NCBI GenBank assembly: GCA_964428935.1
Contig: CAYSAG010000147.1
Span: 1-12,342, forward strand
Direction: 5' to 3'
Length of the DNA: 12,342 nucleotides
Source: JAADHY01 sp964428935
GTDB taxonomy: Bacteria > Planctomycetota > Planctomycetia > Planctomycetales > Planctomycetaceae
The translations under genes and the position numbers were made by a program. Position 1 is the stretch's first letter. Each line of letters starts with the position of its first letter. Shown in pieces: positions 1 to 8,158 of the stretch. The notes under the pieces were generated by a model. That model searched no databases. It saw only the letters and a list, made by a program, of their open reading frames with translations, and was not told where the DNA came from.

Positions 1-112
1 CCGGGCGACGGCTCACCACGCGAAGTCGCGGTCTCCGAACTGGCCGCAGACCGGTCGCCGACTCGCCCTTCGCCCGGCTGATCCCGTCTTGTCCGCCCGA
101 CCTCCGTGTCCA

Positions 113-151
113 TGACGGGCGAAATCTATTCACTTCCGCCCGATCAGCCAA
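113..151 (-). promoter_or_regulatory. Possible minus-strand sigma70-type promoter with very short leader
   Basis: On the minus strand, TTGGCT (146-151) and TAGATT (123-128) are separated by exactly 17 bases, and an ATG (111-113) follows 9 bases after the -10 box. Each hexamer matches the sigma70 consensus at four of six positions. The frame after the ATG stays open to the window edge for about 37 codons but reads as low-complexity Arg/Ser/Glu-rich sequence, so the downstream gene is doubtful. The layout resembles the leaderless promoter at 10768-10796, which is the main reason to record it. Confidence 0.2.
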
Positions 152-550
152 CATCAGTTCGTCCCATGGCGGTAAACAATTACCGGTTGGGAGCCGGTGT
201 GCTCGGTCAACGAAAACTCGGCCGTCGTGTATTACCAGCTTGAACAGGTGCAACTTACCAGATCGACTTCCTGTGTGACCGATTTGCCAGGCGATGTCAA
301 GGCTGGGGCGAAGGTTTCGGCGGAGCGCGTGCGTTGACTCGTGGACTCGAAAACGCTTCGCTCGTTTGAAACCGTGCGTGTGAATGGCCACCATGAAACG
401 TCCCGACGGACGGCCGTTGACCCAGTCGGCGTTCGGGCTCGACGGCACACAGTGGTCTTGGCGCGAAAGCCGCGACGTGCTCGAACAGCAGCGCTCGCCG
501 GCGGCGCTTCCTGGCCGAAACACCAGCCCATGAGAAAAGACAAGCTGTGG

Positions 551-556
551 GGAGGG
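551..556 (+). promoter_or_regulatory. Ribosome binding site that sets the DUF1593 start
   Basis: GGAGGG, within the longer GGGGAGGG at 549-556, ends 6 bases before the ATG at 563. Neither in-frame alternative upstream (GTG at 341, ATG at 530) has a comparable site, so this decides the start. Confidence 0.7.
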
Positions 557-562
557 CAGTCC

Positions 563-2536
563 ATGAACGGACCGCGAGTGGTTCCTGTTGGCTCGACGCG
601 GCCCGGCCAGCGCGGTGGCAAGCTGCGGGTCGGGCGAGGCGGTCGGCGGGTGAAGGCGGTTGGTCTTGTGGCCGTGGCGGCGCTGGTCGGCCTGGCCACG
701 ACACAACTTGCGTTCGGCGCCGGCCCGCTTTCACTTCCGTCCGAGTGGAAGCCCCGTGTGGTGGTCCTGACGGACATTGGCGGCGACCCGGACGACCAGC
801 AGTCGCTGGTCCGCTTTCTGCTCTACTCGTGTGACTTTCACGTCGAAGCGCTCTGCACCGGCTTCGGCCACGGACACTACCAACAGACCCGGCCGGACCT
901 GATTCGCAAGGCCATTCGGGCTTACGCTCGAGTGCTGCCGAACCTGCGTCGGCACCGGTCCGACTACCCGTCGGCCGAGCAGTTGCTGTCGCTGGTCAAA
1001 GACGGCTACAACGGCGACCCGCACCGCGTCGGTCCGGGCATGGATTCGGAAGCTTCCGAGTGGATTGTGCGGGTGCTCGAGCGGGACGACCCGCGCCCGG
1101 TTTGGTTTTCGATTTGGGGCGGCCCACGCGAGCTGGCTCAAGCCCTTTGGAAACTGCAAACGACCCGCTCGCCCGACCAACTGGCAGCCCTGAAGCGGAA
1201 GATTCGAGTTCACTCCATTGCCGACCAAGACCGCACGGCCGAGTGGGTGAAGGCGAACCACCCGGACGTTTTTTGGATTTTTTCGAACCGGCTGTTTCGG
1301 GGCATTTGGAAGGAGGGCGACCAGTCGCTGGTGTCGCCGGAGTGGCTGAGAAAGCACGTGCTGACGGGACACGGTCCGCTGGGCGACGTCTACCCGCCCA
1401 AGGCTTCCGGCAAGGACGGCGTCAAGGAAGGCGACACGCCGTCGTTTTTCTACGTGCTGCCGAACGGGCTGAGCGACCCGGAGCACCCGGATTGGGGCGG
1501 GTGGGGCGGTCGGTTTCGTCGCAGCGGCCGGGGCAACGAGTACATTCCGGCCGAAGACTTGCTCGACGGCCGGCCCGACCGGTTCTACACCATTCACCGC
1601 TGGCGGCGAGCGTACCAAAACGCCTTTCAAGCTCGCATGGACTGGTGTGTTCGGTCGTTCGAGGACGCGAACCACGAGCCGGAAGCCGTTTGCAACGGCG
1701 ACCGCACTCGCCGCGTCCTGCACCTCGACGTCGACCCGCAAGCCGACGTGCGGCTCACCGCCGCCGGCTCCACCGACCCCGACCACGACCGTCTGCAGTA
1801 CCGTTGGTGGGTCTACCAAGAGGCGGGCACGTACTGGGCCGACGCGCCGATTCGCGGAGCCACCAGTCCGGAGGCCGTCGTGCACGTGCCGGCCGACGCG
1901 GCCGGACGAACCATTCACGTCATTCTGGAGGTGACGGACACGGGGGACCCGCCGCTCACCTCCTACCGGCGCGTCGTGTTGCACGTGTCGGGCAAACCGG
2001 TGCCGTCGCCGGCCGGTGCCTTCACCGAGCCGGAACTGGCCGCACCGGTCACCAAGCTGGACGGACCACCGGCTGAAACCGGTCCGTGGCAGTTTTTCCG
2101 AGGGGTGAACGTCAACGGTCCGCCGGTCGAAATCGACGGCCACCGCTGGGACGGGGACGACGCGGAAGGCTTCCTTTGCACGAACCGTCCGCTGGTCAAC
2201 CGCACGGTTCGACTGCTGCCGCCGACCGACCCGGCACGCGAGAAAATGATTCGTTCCTTCCGCTGGGACCGGAAAGCTCGGCTCGAGTTGACCGGCCTGC
2301 CGAACGGCACGTACGCCGTCTACGCCTACGTGTGGGAGGAGACGCGGCCGGAAACGTTCACCATTCGGCTGAACGGCCGCGTGGTCCAGAAAGACTACGA
2401 CAGCGGACGAGCCGGCCAGTGGCGGCGGCTCGGTCCGTGGGTCGTTTCGGTCGACAACGGCCGGCTGGTCGTCACTTCCAGCGGCGGCGCGGCCAACTTC
2501 AGCGGCCTGGAGGTGTGGCGACGCGTCCAGCGCTGA
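563..2536 (+). CDS. Secreted DUF1593 nucleoside-hydrolase-like protein with extra C-terminal carbohydrate-binding-like domain
   Basis: A 657-residue protein. Residues 1-30 are Arg/Lys-rich and 32-50 are a hydrophobic stretch ending in AFGA, which looks like a signal peptide with a long n-region. Residues about 64-370 match DUF1593 (Sde182 N-terminal, nucleoside-hydrolase-like). The acidic cluster DIGGDPDD (71-78) corresponds to the metal- and ribose-binding loop of inosine-uridine nucleoside hydrolases. Residues about 380-476 resemble the beta-sandwich C-terminal domain of that family (GSTDPDHDRLQYRWW, then EVTDTGDPPLTSYRR). Residues about 505-655 form a further beta-rich module ending SGGAANFSGLEVW, reminiscent of malectin/galactose-binding folds. 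The substrate is unknown; members are often labelled cellulose-binding, and a glycosidic or nucleosidic hydrolase acting outside the cytoplasm is an inference. The start at 563 was chosen for its GGGGAGGG site. The frame is open back to 341, but residues encoded there look non-coding. rtcA follows after 119 bases with a hairpin between them. Confidence 0.85.
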   Translation: MNGPRVVPVGSTRPGQRGGKLRVGRGGRRVKAVGLVAVAALVGLATTQLAFGAGPLSLPSEWKPRVVVLTDIGGDPDDQQSLVRFLLYSCDFHVEALCTGFGHGHYQQTRPDLIRKAIRAYARVLPNLRRHRSDYPSAEQLLSLVKDGYNGDPHRVGPGMDSEASEWIVRVLERDDPRPVWFSIWGGPRELAQALWKLQTTRSPDQLAALKRKIRVHSIADQDRTAEWVKANHPDVFWIFSNRLFRGIWKEGDQSLVSPEWLRKHVLTGHGPLGDVYPPKASGKDGVKEGDTPSFFYVLPNGLSDPEHPDWGGWGGRFRRSGRGNEYIPAEDLLDGRPDRFYTIHRWRRAYQNAFQARMDWCVRSFEDANHEPEAVCNGDRTRRVLHLDVDPQADVRLTAAGSTDPDHDRLQYRWWVYQEAGTYWADAPIRGATSPEAVVHVPADAAGRTIHVILEVTDTGDPPLTSYRRVVLHVSGKPVPSPAGAFTEPELAAPVTKLDGPPAETGPWQFFRGVNVNGPPVEIDGHRWDGDDAEGFLCTNRPLVNRTVRLLPPTDPAREKMIRSFRWDRKARLELTGLPNGTYAVYAYVWEETRPETFTIRLNGRVVQKDYDSGRAGQWRRLGPWVVSVDNGRLVVTSSGGAANFSGLEVWRRVQR

Positions 2537-2572
2537 CCGGGCACGCGGCGGCCGGCGTTCTGCTTGTCACGG

Positions 2573-2615
2573 GCCAGACGGCCTGTCAACCTGTTGCCGG
2601 AGTAGCCCGTCTGGC
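2573..2615 (+). other. Hairpin between the DUF1593 gene and rtcA
   Basis: GCCAGACGG (2573-2581) pairs perfectly with CCGTCTGGC (2607-2615) across a 25-base loop. It lies 37 bases after the DUF1593 stop codon and 41 bases before the rtcA ATG. No T-run follows, so it is not a classical intrinsic terminator. It could protect the upstream mRNA 3' end, attenuate read-through, or affect rtcA translation. The rtcA ATG lacks a clear Shine-Dalgarno sequence. Confidence 0.45.
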
Positions 2616-2655
2616 AGGAGGCGTCGGTGAGCTGTGTTGCGTGCGTCCGACAGTC

Positions 2656-3708
2656 ATGAGCGTGTTGACCATTGACGGTTCGTTCGGGGAAGGCGGCGGA
2701 CAGATTTTGCGTTCGTCGTTGACGCTGTCGTTGGTGACCGGCCGGCCGTTCCGAATCGAACGCATTCGCGCGGGACGGGCCCAGCCGGGCCTGCAACGTC
2801 AGCACCTGGCGGCTGTGCGCGCGGCCGCAGCGGTGTCGGGAGCGACGGTGGTGGGCGCGGAGCTGGGCTCGCTGGAATTGCAGTTCACCCCGGGACCGGT
2901 GCGTGGCGGTCGCTACACCTTTCAAGTGGGCACAGCCGGCAGCGCGACGCTGGTCCTGCAAACCGTTCTTCCCGCGCTGGCGCTGGCGGCCGAACCTTCG
3001 GAACTGATTTTGGAAGGCGGCACTCACAACCCGGCCGCTCCTCCGTTCGACTTCCTCGAAAAAGCCTACCTTCCCTTGCTGGAACGAATGGGGCCGCGCG
3101 TGCGGGCTCTGCTGGAGCGTCCTGGGTTCTACCCGGTCGGCGGCGGTCGGTTTCGAGTGGAGGTGGACCCGTGCACGGCACTGGCTCCGCTGGAACTGAC
3201 CGAGCGGGGCGAGGTGCGAGGCTACGCGGTCCGCATTCTGCTGGCACGCCTGCCGCGACACATTGCCGAACGCGAACAGCGGACCATTGCCGAGAAAAGC
3301 GGCTGGCCGGCGTACGTCTTCACCATTGACGAACGGCCCGACTCGCTGGGGCCCGGCAACGCCGTGGTCATTGAAGTGCGGTCGGAACACGTGACGGAGG
3401 TGTTTGTGGAGTTCGGCCGACGCGGCCTGCCGGCCGAGAAAGTGGCTTTGTTGGCGTGGAAGCAGGTCCGTCGCTACGTGGAGGCGGACGTGCCGGTGGG
3501 CGCGCACTTGGCCGACCAGCTGCTGTTGCCGCTGGGCATTGGCGCCCACTTCCGCACCGGTGGGGGAAGGTTCCGCACGGTCCGACCGACCGAGCACACT
3601 CAGACGCACATTCACGTGCTGAAGCAGTTCCTCGACGTGGACGTCCGGCTGGAGCCGCTGGCGCGCGACGACTTCTTGGTGCTGGTCGAACCGGCCGGCG
3701 CGGAGTGA
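2656..3708 (+). CDS. rtcA: RNA 3'-terminal phosphate cyclase
   Basis: A 350-residue cytoplasmic enzyme that converts an RNA 3'-phosphate to a 2',3'-cyclic phosphate through a covalent adenylyl-histidine intermediate. Length is close to E. coli RtcA (about 338-340). The family N-terminus is clear: DGSFGEGGGQILRS (7-20), then RAGRAQPGLQRQHL (38-51). GTAGSATLVLQTVLPAL (92-108), GGTHNPAAPPFDF (121-133) and GFYPVGGG (157-164) also align well. The catalytic His of E. coli (His309) corresponds by eye to His314 in TEHTQTHIHVLKQFL, preceded by AHLADQLLLP (283-292). The ATG at 2656 was chosen because it gives the canonical start of the fold; no strong ribosome binding site precedes it. No rtcB ligase or rtcR sigma54 regulator lies nearby, unlike the E. 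coli rtcBA arrangement. Possible roles are RNA repair, RNA end protection or tRNA processing. Confidence 0.96.
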   Translation: MSVLTIDGSFGEGGGQILRSSLTLSLVTGRPFRIERIRAGRAQPGLQRQHLAAVRAAAAVSGATVVGAELGSLELQFTPGPVRGGRYTFQVGTAGSATLVLQTVLPALALAAEPSELILEGGTHNPAAPPFDFLEKAYLPLLERMGPRVRALLERPGFYPVGGGRFRVEVDPCTALAPLELTERGEVRGYAVRILLARLPRHIAEREQRTIAEKSGWPAYVFTIDERPDSLGPGNAVVIEVRSEHVTEVFVEFGRRGLPAEKVALLAWKQVRRYVEADVPVGAHLADQLLLPLGIGAHFRTGGGRFRTVRPTEHTQTHIHVLKQFLDVDVRLEPLARDDFLVLVEPAGAE

Positions 3709-3832
3709 GTCCGCTTCGACACCGGACGCGGCCGGAACCGGCGGGGACACGCTCGGGGGAATCCCGGGGAACGGCCGAGCGCCGAGCCGTCGGTTTGCCA
3801 CGGGCACGCCGCTTCAGTAGCATGGTCGCTCC

Positions 3833-3843
3833 ACGTGACACGT
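3833..3843. promoter_or_regulatory. Short palindrome upstream of the PQQ/LamG gene
   Basis: ACGTGACACGT is a perfect 11-base palindrome around a central A, 70 bases before the ATG at 3914. It lies in a 205-base gap that otherwise shows no clear promoter. It could be an operator half-site pair, but an 11-base palindrome can arise by chance. Confidence 0.2.
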
Positions 3844-3898
3844 CCGGGTTTCGTGGCGTGAAGGCTTCGGAGTTGAACTGGTTGTGAGAAGCAAGGAC

Positions 3899-3904
3899 GG
3901 AGGG
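3899..3904 (+). promoter_or_regulatory. Ribosome binding site that sets the PQQ/LamG gene start
   Basis: GGAGGG lies 9 bases before the ATG at 3914. The upstream in-frame GTG at 3884 has no such site, and the ATG also places the Arg-rich n-region of the signal peptide at the true N-terminus. Confidence 0.65.
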
Positions 3905-3913
3905 CACTGGACC

Positions 3914-6900
3914 ATGTTCAGGCGTCGCTCTTTGTTGGCTCAGGCACTGACGGTGGTGCTGGTGGGGGCAGCGGTGAGCGGCCTGTGGCGGTCGGTGGAC
4001 GCGCTGGCGTCTTCGGCGGCCGACGAGGCGGCCGAGCTGCTGAAGCAGACCGGCGTCACCGGCGGGCTGGTGGTCCACCTGGGGTGCGGAGAAGGCCGGT
4101 TGACGGTGGAGCTGTGTCGCGGGCCCGGCTTTCTCGTTCTCGGCCTCGACCGCAACTGGAACCATGTCCAGGCCGGTCGGCGTTACGCCCAGTCTCGGGG
4201 CGTCTACGGCCAGGTGAGCGTCGACCATTGGGACGGTCGGCACATTCCGTTGGTCAGTGAGTCGGTGAACCTGCTGGTCGTCGAGGAGCGGGGCGAGTGT
4301 CCGAAGGAGGAGCTGCTGCGGGTGCTGCGGCCCGGCGGGGTCCTTTGTGTGCGGGCAGCCGAGGGCTGGTCGACGCAGACCAAACCGTGGCCGAAAACCA
4401 TTGACCAGTGGACTCACTACTTGCACGACCCGACCAACAACGCGGTGGCTCACGACCAGCGGGTCGGACCGCCGCGTCACTTGCAATGGGTCGGCAGTCC
4501 TCGCTACTCGCGGCACCACGACCGGCTCTCCAGCGTTCCGGCCGTCGTTTCGGCCGGCGGGCGTGTCTTCTACATTGTCGACGAAGCTCCGCGCGTGTCG
4601 GTTCTTTTGCCGGCCGAGTGGAAGTTGGTCGCTCGCGACGCCTTCAACGGGGTCGTCTTGTGGAAGCGTCGAATTGAGAAGTGGTGGACGCACCTGTGGC
4701 CGCTCAAAAGTGGTCCGGCTCAACTGCCGCGTCGGTTGGTGGCCACGCCCGACCGAGTGTTTGTGACGCTTCGCATTGACGGCCCGGTGACGGCGCTGGA
4801 CGCGGCCACGGGCAAGACGCTGCGCGTGTACGAGGGCACTCGAGCCACCGAGGAAATTCTCTACTCCGACGGCGTGCTGTTCCTGCTGGTCGACCCGTCG
4901 CCAGAGCAAACCGACTACCAGGGGTGGCAACGGTTCCGTCAAGGCTACCGAGCCAAAGCCTGGGACGGTCGACCTCGTCGCCTCCTGGCTGTCGACGCCG
5001 ACACCGGACGCGTGTTGTGGCAGCGGGAGCAGACCGTGCTCCCGGTCACTCTGGCCGTCGACCAAAAGCGGGTCGTGTTCCACGACGGCCAGTGCATTGT
5101 GGCGCTGGACCGCAAGACCGGTCAGCAGTTGTGGCGGTCTCGGCCGGTGCCGCGAGCCGCTGAAATCATGACCTTCTACGCGCCGACGCTGGTTCTGTAC
5201 CAGGACGTCGTGCTCTTTTCCGGCGGCGAAACGGCCGGGCTGCAAACAGGAAGCTGGTACGAGAGCGGCAAGGACACCATGACCGCCTTGTCCGCCGAGA
5301 CCGGCGAGGTCTTGTGGACGGCCTACCACCCGCCCTCCGGCTACCGGTCGCCGGAAGACCTGCTGGTGGCCGGCGGTCTGGTCTGGACCGGCGAGACGAC
5401 CAGCGGCCGAGCGAGAGGGCTCTTCACCGGTCGAGACCCACACACCGGCGAGGTGAAGGTCCAGTTCACGCCCGACGTGCAGACGTACTGGTTCCACCAC
5501 CGGTGCTACCGCGGCAAGGCCACGGACCGGTACTTGCTCATGTCTCGAGCGGGAATCGAGTTCGTCGACATTCGTCGGCAACACTGGGACGTGAACCACT
5601 GGGTGCGGGGAGCGTGTTTGTACGGAGTCATGCCGGCCAACGGGTTGGTCTACGCGCCTCAGCACCCATGTGCTTGCTACTTGGAGGCCAAGCTGGTCGG
5701 ACTGAACGCCTTGGCGACGGACGACCCGGCTTGGAAGGTGGAAGACGTTCCGCAGTCGGAGCGGTTGGAACGGGGGCCGGCGTACGGAAAGGTGGAACCG
5801 ACGCCTGCGTCACCAGAGGACTGGCCGACCTACCGTCACGACGAAGCTCGCAGCGGCCGAGCCAGCACGTCGGTGCCGGCGGACTTGCAGCCGCTGTGGC
5901 AGGCCGAGCTGGGCGGCCGGCTGAGCAGCCCGGTGGCGGCCAACGGTCGGGTGTTCGTTGCGGGCGTCGACGCCCACACGCTCTACGCGTTCGACGCCCA
6001 AACGGGCCGACAGCAGTGGAGCTTCACGGCGGGCGGCCGAATCGACTCGCCCCCGACCCTCTACCAAGGCTTGGTCTTGTTCGGCTCGGCCGACGGTTAC
6101 GTGTACGCCTTGCGTCAGTCGGACGGGCAACTGGTCTGGAGGTTCCTGGCCGGACGAGCCGAGCGGCGAGCGGTGGCGTTCGAGCAGCTGGAGTCGCTGT
6201 GGCCGGTTCACGGAAGCGTGCTGGTGCACGACGGCGTGGTGTGGTGCGTGGCCGGCCGGTCCATGTTTCTCGACGGTGGCTTGCGGTTGTGGCGACTGGA
6301 CGCGAAGACCGGCCAGCCTTTGGGCGTCACCGTGTTGGACGACAAGGACCGGGCCTCGGGCAAGAGCCTGCTGGACTACGTCAGTTGGTTGAACATGCCG
6401 CCGGCCTTGCCGGACATCCTTTCCTGTGACGGCCGGTTCGTTTACATGCGGTCCCAGCCTTTCCGGCTGGACGGCACTCGCCCGCCGCTGCGACCCATGC
6501 CCCGCCGTCCGGACGCCGACCGCGGTGCCCCGCCGCCGGTGCAGAACCCGCAGTACGCTCACTTGTTCTCGCCCACCGGTTTCCTGGACGACAGCGGCTG
6601 GCACCGAACCTACTGGCTTTACGGCAGCACGTTCGTCAGCGGCTGGCAAGGCTACTACCTGGCCGGCAAGGCCGCTCCAGCCGGCAAAATCCTGGTCTTC
6701 GACGAACACCACGTTTACGGGTACGGCCGCCGACCCAAGTACTACCGGTGGACGACTCCGCTGGAGCACCAACTGTTTGCGACCAGCAAGAAGTTGCCCA
6801 AGCTGTCGGTGCCGCAAGAGGAGGACCGACCCACGCTGGTGCGGGTGCCGAAGTCGGAAAGCCTGAACCCGGCCGGACAACCGCTGACGGTCGCCGCGTG

Positions 6901-7819
6901 GGTGGACTCGCGTCGGCCCAACGGCGTCGCGCTGGCTCACGGCGGTGGCGTTCAGGGCTACGCGCTCTACGTCCAGAACGGCCAACCCTGCTTCGCCGTG
7001 CGTGTGGACGGAAAGCTGACGGTCGTCTCGAGCGACGTCCGCATTACCGACCGCTGGGCTCACCTGGTCGGCGTCCTGACGGCCGACAAACAGTTGCAGC
7101 TTTACGTGGACGGCCAGTTGGCGGCCCAGAAGAAAGTCGAGTCACTGATTGCCAAGGACCCGGTCGAGGGCTTGACGATTGGTCGGGACGAGCGGACCGC
7201 CGTCGGAGACTACGAGTCGCCGCTGGGTCTGTACGGCTGGGTCGACGAGGTGCGGCTGTACCACCGGGCGCTGAGTCCAACCGAGGTGGCTCAACTGGCG
7301 TCCGGACGGCCGGTCTCGGACCAGTCGCTGGTGTTGGCCTTCTCGTTTGAGCGCGGTCAAGCAAAGGACAGTTCGGGCCACGGCAACGACGGCCAAGTGG
7401 TCAATGCCACGGTTGGCAAGGGGAAAGTCGGGCAGTGCCTGTGGTTCGGCGGTCGCGGCGGCGTGCCGGCGGACTTCGTCGTCGAGCGGGAGTGGACGCT
7501 GGACGTGCCGCTGTTTGTCCGAGCTTTGCTGCTGTCGGACGACCGACTGTTCCTGGCCGGCCCGCCCGACTTGGTCGACGAGGAAAAGGCTTTCCGCAAC
7601 ATTTTGCAGCCGTCGGTGCAAGAGAAGCTGGCGGAGCAGACAGCGGCTTACAAAGGAAAGAAGGGCGGTCTGCTGTGGGTGGTCTCGGCGTCCGACGGCA
7701 AGAAGCTGAGCGAGCTGAAGCTTTCTTCGCCACCCGTCTTCGACGGTTTGGCGGCCGCCCGCGGACGACTTTACCTGACCACTTTGGACGGCCGGCTGGT
7801 CTGCTTTGGAGCGAAGTAG
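3914..7819 (+). CDS. Exported fusion of a methyltransferase-like domain, PQQ-type beta-propeller and LamG domain
   Basis: A 1301-residue protein. Residues 1-33 look like a signal peptide (FRRR, then a hydrophobic stretch, then VDALASS). Residues about 36-150 form a class I SAM-methyltransferase-like Rossmann unit: motif I VVHLGCGEG (53-61), post-I GLDRNWNHVQAG (77-88), and LRVLRPGGVLCV (135-146). From about 165 to 985 there are repeated propeller blades with PQQ/BamB-type signatures such as VTALDAATGKTL (292-303), LLAVDADTGRVLW (357-369), CIVALDRKTGQQLW (394-407), TALSAETGEVLW (457-468) and LYAFDAQTGRQQW (690-702). A CxC site, HPCACY, sits at 584-589. Residues about 987-1130 are LamG/concanavalin-like (LTVAAWV; LQLYVDG; WVDEVRLYHRALSP). 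A DSSGHGNDG segment follows (1152-1160), then a last blade (about 1200-1300). Role unknown: the propeller suggests substrate binding or quinone-dependent oxidation, and LamG suggests carbohydrate binding. SAM is not expected outside the cytoplasm, so the first domain may be catalytically inactive or repurposed. Confidence 0.85.
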   Translation: MFRRRSLLAQALTVVLVGAAVSGLWRSVDALASSAADEAAELLKQTGVTGGLVVHLGCGEGRLTVELCRGPGFLVLGLDRNWNHVQAGRRYAQSRGVYGQVSVDHWDGRHIPLVSESVNLLVVEERGECPKEELLRVLRPGGVLCVRAAEGWSTQTKPWPKTIDQWTHYLHDPTNNAVAHDQRVGPPRHLQWVGSPRYSRHHDRLSSVPAVVSAGGRVFYIVDEAPRVSVLLPAEWKLVARDAFNGVVLWKRRIEKWWTHLWPLKSGPAQLPRRLVATPDRVFVTLRIDGPVTALDAATGKTLRVYEGTRATEEILYSDGVLFLLVDPSPEQTDYQGWQRFRQGYRAKAWDGRPRRLLAVDADTGRVLWQREQTVLPVTLAVDQKRVVFHDGQCIVALDRKTGQQLWRSRPVPRAAEIMTFYAPTLVLYQDVVLFSGGETAGLQTGSWYESGKDTMTALSAETGEVLWTAYHPPSGYRSPEDLLVAGGLVWTGETTSGRARGLFTGRDPHTGEVKVQFTPDVQTYWFHHRCYRGKATDRYLLMSRAGIEFVDIRRQHWDVNHWVRGACLYGVMPANGLVYAPQHPCACYLEAKLVGLNALATDDPAWKVEDVPQSERLERGPAYGKVEPTPASPEDWPTYRHDEARSGRASTSVPADLQPLWQAELGGRLSSPVAANGRVFVAGVDAHTLYAFDAQTGRQQWSFTAGGRIDSPPTLYQGLVLFGSADGYVYALRQSDGQLVWRFLAGRAERRAVAFEQLESLWPVHGSVLVHDGVVWCVAGRSMFLDGGLRLWRLDAKTGQPLGVTVLDDKDRASGKSLLDYVSWLNMPPALPDILSCDGRFVYMRSQPFRLDGTRPPLRPMPRRPDADRGAPPPVQNPQYAHLFSPTGFLDDSGWHRTYWLYGSTFVSGWQGYYLAGKAAPAGKILVFDEHHVYGYGRRPKYYRWTTPLEHQLFATSKKLPKLSVPQEEDRPTLVRVPKSESLNPAGQPLTVAAWVDSRRPNGVALAHGGGVQGYALYVQNGQPCFAVRVDGKLTVVSSDVRITDRWAHLVGVLTADKQLQLYVDGQLAAQKKVESLIAKDPVEGLTIGRDERTAVGDYESPLGLYGWVDEVRLYHRALSPTEVAQLASGRPVSDQSLVLAFSFERGQAKDSSGHGNDGQVVNATVGKGKVGQCLWFGGRGGVPADFVVEREWTLDVPLFVRALLLSDDRLFLAGPPDLVDEEKAFRNILQPSVQEKLAEQTAAYKGKKGGLLWVVSASDGKKLSELKLSSPPVFDGLAAARGRLYLTTLDGRLVCFGAK

Positions 7820-8158
7820 CCAGTCGAAACCTTTGACCGACAAGGTCCTCTCGACCCGCTCACGTCACGCGACCCGGCGGGTTCCGGCCGACGCGGGACG
7901 ACGGCGAAGCGGCTGCGTTTCGAGCGGGACGGCTGCCGGCGTGGCCGTCGGCCGCGCCAGGCCCGCCGTTCGGACCCGGCGACCGGGCGTACTGGGCTTC
8001 TGTGCCGCGACGTCCGCCCCTGTCGGGCTCGGACGCAAACTGCCGCTCGACGCAGGCGTCACTCCGACAAGGAAAACCAATGCGGACCGGGAGCGCCCGC
8101 TCGACGGGCCCGACTCACGGGACGAGGAGCTCCATTCGAAGCGAAATTGACTCGAGAC

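Larger units (their letters stand above)
1..562. other. Left-edge non-coding region upstream of the DUF1593 gene
   Basis: No convincing gene is visible in this stretch. Reading frame 1 on the plus strand is open from the window edge to a TGA at 79-81 (about 26 codons) and could be the tail of an upstream gene, but it is short and of low complexity. Bases from about 100 to 300 are visibly richer in A and T than the rest of the window and carry three of the only four GATC sites in the window, as expected of promoter-type DNA. Plus-strand frame 3 is open for about 270 bases but uses GAT and ATC codons that the real genes here avoid. A short inverted repeat, ACCGG-(7)-CCGGT, lies near 182-198. 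No plus-strand promoter could be assigned with confidence to the gene at 563. Confidence 0.5.

Noticed and set aside
341..562. Upstream extension of the DUF1593 gene to the GTG at 341
   Set aside because: The extra 74 residues precede the signal peptide and have no ribosome binding site; the ATG at 563 has a strong one.
731..2143. 470-codon open frame on the minus strand opposite the DUF1593 gene
   Set aside because: It is the antisense shadow of a high-GC gene with C/G-ending codons. The peptide is Arg/Val/Gly-rich with no domain, and the plus strand has clear family motifs.
2395..3807. 470-codon minus-strand frame opposite rtcA
   Set aside because: Antisense shadow of rtcA; the sequence is Arg/Gln/His-rich and lacks any motif.
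3368..5665. 765-codon minus-strand frame spanning the end of rtcA and the PQQ/LamG gene
   Set aside because: It crosses two genes with solid family evidence on the other strand and has only composition-driven low-complexity sequence.
5810..7063. 417-codon minus-strand frame opposite the PQQ/LamG gene
   Set aside because: Antisense shadow with no recognisable domain.
7806..8150. 114-codon plus-strand frame between the PQQ/LamG gene and metY
   Set aside because: It starts inside the PQQ/LamG gene, and its sequence is Arg/Ser-rich with no domain, start signal or codon character of a real gene.
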